Assembly (NCBI GenBank): GCA_014871385.1
Contig: CM026426.1
Coordinates: 80,581,566-80,645,565 of the forward strand
Direction of reading: 5' to 3'
Origin: Ceratodon purpureus
Lineage: Eukaryota; Streptophyta; Bryopsida; Pseudoditrichales; Ditrichaceae
DNA: 64,000 nt
In this document: positions 61,335 through 64,000 of the stretch, piece by piece
Position numbering within the stretch: the first letter of the stretch is position 1
Layout of the letters: each line of letters opens with the position of its first letter
Program-made: the position numbers and the translations under genes
The notes under the pieces: generated by a model
The model's database searches: none
What the model saw: the letters and a program-made list of their open reading frames with translations, nothing else
What the model was told of the DNA's origin: nothing

Positions 61335-62216
61335 CTAACCAGAGGAAGAGAGCGACACCTCTAGAAGATAATCAACCAAGTCGTTGCAGGTGGTATCCGG
61401 TAATCCGAATTGGAAACAAATGGCATGGACTAGAATCGCAGTTGCCATGCATTTTATGGACCTTACCCAGAGAAGGTACAGTTCATACGACCACCGTTTC
61501 TCGCCTTCTCCATCTCCATGTAATTCATTGTCGCTGACAGCAAGTGGTGTCACAGGTTCTAGTTGTGGCATGACAGCGAAAACGCCAGAAAAATCAAGAT
61601 CACTCTCCAGGGGGGGTAAATCAGCATAGCAATCAGAAGTGTCCTCGAAGGGCAAACCTCCCTCTCCAATCAGCGGCACGTCATACCTCGCTGCCTCGGT
61701 AACGGCTGTGGTTGAGTACTCCCTCGCAGCGTCGCTTACGTTTCCACTTCCCTTGGCAATCTCAGGTGCTTTCCCTCCTCCTACATCGATGTTTAGCACT
61801 GAACTTTGAAAAAAGGCGAAATCGTGCAAAAAATCTCACTTCCCCGTACCAATTGATTCGGACTCTAACTCAGCCACATCGTTGCACCCGGCAATGCCAC
61901 TACAGTCTGCCTCACTCACAAACACTCCATTGTCACCGTCCGGACTCTTAAGAACTTCATATAAATCACCGAAGTTCCAAATGGACACAATGTTTCCCTT
62001 GTCATCTTCCTGGGCAAAACCGTACTTCAACAATGTTCTAGGACTCCACCCATCCATGTCCGCTAAACTTGCAGGACACCTCCTATGCCCTTCAGCTGTT
62101 GTCATTTCTAAGGAGCAGACACGGTACTCTCTGGACTCTTGCACCCAAAGGATGCAACTAATACGGAATGGAGAAAGGAGCCCATTGTCCGTGGACATGC
62201 GCCGCCACGCATTCAT
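61335..62216 (-). pseudogene. Second gene of CACTA B, unrecognised
   Basis: One minus-strand frame of about 290 codons runs from 62216 (MNAWRRMSTDNGL...) to 61335, with a single TGA at 61836. Reading goes on in the same frame (GTGK, stop, DFLHDFAFF). The first half has DGWSPRTLLKYGFAQEDDK and IWNFGDLYEVLKS. The second half is acidic, then has a hydrophobic segment near its end (CMATAILVHAICFQFGL). It lies between the putative 5' terminus and the transposase, where CACTA elements often carry an accessory DNA-binding protein, but I cannot assign it to TNPA or any other family. Confidence 0.4.
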
Positions 62217-62380
62217 CTGCGCCCACTATCCCAAGAGAATGTCAGGGTTTTGTCCTTCCCTATTGAGGGTGCCATTGGATTATATTGTTGCTTTTTGCAA
62301 CATGGCACACCGTGACATACCAAAAATAGACCGCACCCCCCTGCGGTGAACGTTAAGGCGACACTCCACTGCTCGGTTTT

Positions 62381-62406
62381 AGTGCTTTGCCACCCTTTTC
62401 GTAGTG
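62381..62406 (-). repeat. Putative CACTA 5' terminal repeat
   Basis: The minus strand begins CACTACGAAAAGGGTGGCAA at 62406, next to TAG on the outside. The CACTAC start and the following A-rich/GC pattern resemble CACTA ends, but no partner end was found, so this remains a candidate. Confidence 0.4.
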
Positions 62407-63119
62407 TAGTCCTCAAACGCAGCTTTCCGTCATTCTATTTTCTCCCTTCCTACTAAGTTATAGTGCGGTCTAGCGTATCCGTCTACTTACCCTAATGGAT
62501 GGCGCAGCCTTGTGGCACACAATCCCTAACTTCAATCCCGATCCCTGTCCCTCGAGCTCTTCATCTCAAGGGAGCTCTTCATCACCCCCTCGCCGTAGGA
62601 AGTCGACATCACACTGAGCGTTACTTCGTCCGAGGAAGTCGATGGCGTTTCCGGCGCGAATTTCCTCCTTCCCCGTAGTAGAAGGCCGGCGCTCCTCCGG
62701 TGTTCTTCAGGAAGAGGTAAAGTTAACCACAACATCTCTGGAACATATTCATGCGTGATTGAATAACTCAAAATTTATACTTAAATCATGTTTATGTATA
62801 CAGTTTACCCGTTCAAGAACTATGAATGGGCGATTGCACCAGGGGGTCTTAGAAGGGGTTATGTAATCTTAAAACCTTTTCCGGTTTTGCGTATACTGCT
62901 TTAGGTTCCTTCTAGATTACTAAGACAAACAACAATCTCAGACAGAAAACATAATTCGAGGTCGTAACTGAATACATACAAGCGTCTTGTATCAATTCGC
63001 AAGTACTGACCAGGGATATCGTACACTCCTAAACCCTTCAATTTGTACATTCAAGGCAGTACTCATTGTAATTTTTCATCCATGCCACCATCCTCAGGTA
63101 GCCGGCCAGGGGATTTATC
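62407..63119. other. No gene recognised
   Basis: A minus-strand frame at 62771-62532 (Ser/Arg-rich, ending SSRDRDRD) is open but without motif. No repeats are visible. Confidence 0.35.
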
Positions 63120-63983
63120 ATGTCCCACAGCATCATGTCCATGTTTATCCATCCCAGCTTCACTCCCGTTAGATCATCACTGAATTCCCACATGTCTCTG
63201 GCTCTATTCAAGCACCGGGACCATGGTCGAACACCCCGTCGACGTCTCCAATTGCCCCCCCCCGTTTTTCACGGAACTACATCTGGGACCACGCGTCCAG
63301 GTCTTCCCAGCGGACCTTCGGCATTGCAAAATCACGAGACAGACAAAGTTGGACTCCGTACCACACGGAGGACACTGACAGATATGCAGCGTGATGAAGA
63401 AAATCGAAAACGGAATGCAGCGAGGGAGATTCATAGACCGTACCTAAGGGAGATGGCAGCTGCTCACGCACAGAACCGTGAGCCACATGTGGAAATCCCT
63501 GTCTGCCCATCAGGTACCGTTCTAGGCCTTAAGACTCCATGGCATAGAGCAGCACGATTGTGTGCACGACAGACTTTCAATTACAAGGTTAGAAGCTATA
63601 AGGCTAGACGGGAAAATTGGAACGCACAAGCAGATTGCATAGCCCAGATTCTTTCTTAAACCTTTTCATATTCTCGTCCATTGGACATAAAATACCTTGG
63701 AAAATTCTTGAAGAATACTCTAAAAAATGATAGAAAATTGTGGAAGAAATTCTTCATAGAAAATGGTGGTTCTAGACACCCCCGTTGCGCGGAGGAGGCC
63801 TTCACCAAATGGAGAAAATACCGGTTGAGTGCAGTTGGGAAAGAGGAGTCTCTTCAAATGACTGAAATGCGCAAGGGAAAATGCAAAGCACACAGCCTTG
63901 ACCAAGACGTCTACAGCCCTCACAACATCGCCTGCCCATCAGCGAACAATCTACAGGTACACGGGGTCCCCTTCATTTTTTAA
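63120..63983 (+). pseudogene. Plus-strand gene resembling the Ptta/TNPA (Transposase_24) protein, one in-frame stop
   Basis: One frame runs 63120-63983 with a single TAA at 63657. The codons on both sides belong together: ARRENWNAQADCIAQILS, stop, TFSYSRPLDIKYLGK. The start is a guess. The middle has CPSGTVLGLKTPWHRAAR, then KFLKNTLKNDRKLWKKFF and HPRCAEEAFTKWRKYRLS. The pattern L-K-x2-R-x2-W-K-K-F and the later W-x-K/R pair recall the plant Ptta/En/Spm transposase domain found in the second gene of CACTA elements, whose products bind subterminal repeats. The match is by pattern memory only. Splicing past 63950 (CTACAG|GTACAC) is possible, and the gene may run beyond the window. Confidence 0.45.
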
Positions 63984-64000
63984 ATTTCTGGTTTCAAACA

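Larger units (their letters stand above)
56200..62406 (-). mobile_element. CACTA (En/Spm) DNA transposon B, decayed
   Basis: The minus strand carries a transposase-associated N-terminal domain, TNP2, DUF4218, DUF4216 and an acidic tail over 61.0-56.2 kb, plus a second unrecognised gene at 62.2-61.3 kb. A plausible 5' terminus, CACTACGAAAAGGGTGGCAA, reads on the minus strand from 62406, with GC-rich subterminal sequence behind it. No matching opposite end was found below 56.2 kb, so the 3' limit is only the end of coding sequence. Confidence 0.75.

Overview
The window looks like a transposon-rich, gene-poor stretch of a plant nuclear genome. Evidence for a plant: CACTA (En/Spm) transposases of the TNP2 + DUF4218 + DUF4216 type, a Mutator-like transposase with a SWIM finger, a BED-finger hAT, a Ty3/gypsy element with an initiator-Met-tRNA-like primer site, GT-AG introns, and plant telo-box words (AAACCCTAA). 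I cannot name the species. A bryophyte or another early-diverging streptophyte is my guess. I see no rRNA, tRNA or CRISPR array, and no gene that is both recognisable and intact.

Layout. 1.3-6.5 kb: decayed CACTA element A (minus strand). 6.9-13.5 kb: decayed LINE (minus) with endonuclease, reverse transcriptase, RNase H and a C-terminal zinc knuckle. Its coding strand is strikingly A/C-rich. 13.9-14.3 kb: 126-bp tandem repeat. 14.6-18.7 kb: broken multi-exon gene P1 (plus). 20.1-24.1 kb: broken multi-exon gene P2 (minus) with two RING-type fingers. 23.4-31.8 kb and 43.98-52.4 kb: the two arms of an 8.4-kb inverted duplication around a 12.2-kb spacer. Each arm carries the start of P2, an unidentified exon-like stretch, the 5' half of a Ty3/gypsy fossil and the 5' part of a hAT transposon. 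The spacer holds a K/P-rich coding scrap, an A-rich tract, a Mutator-like transposase pseudogene, a perfect 40-bp minisatellite, about 2.3 kb of featureless DNA, and the rest of the gypsy and hAT elements. 53.0-54.6 kb: broken gene P3 (minus). 56.2-62.4 kb: CACTA element B (minus). 63.1-64 kb: a plus-strand gene resembling the second (Ptta/TNPA-like) protein of CACTA elements.

History. A gypsy element inserted upstream of P2. A hAT then inserted into its integrase region, leaving an 8-bp target duplication and near-perfect 17-bp terminal repeats. Later the block from P2 into the hAT was copied in inverted orientation. One copy ends inside a minisatellite in the hAT intron. The other ends in P2, at a junction carrying 35 bp that look copied from a site about 650 bp away. 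The arms remain nearly identical.

The most interesting content is P1, P2 and P3. They share an N-terminal domain with the pattern F-A-(R/Q)-G-(L/V)-(L/V) ... (V)-(N/D)-W and a following coiled coil, and P2 adds two RING-like fingers. I do not recognise this family. All three carry in-frame stops that one C-to-T change could explain, as do several transposon genes here. In one case the inverted arms show such a change directly.
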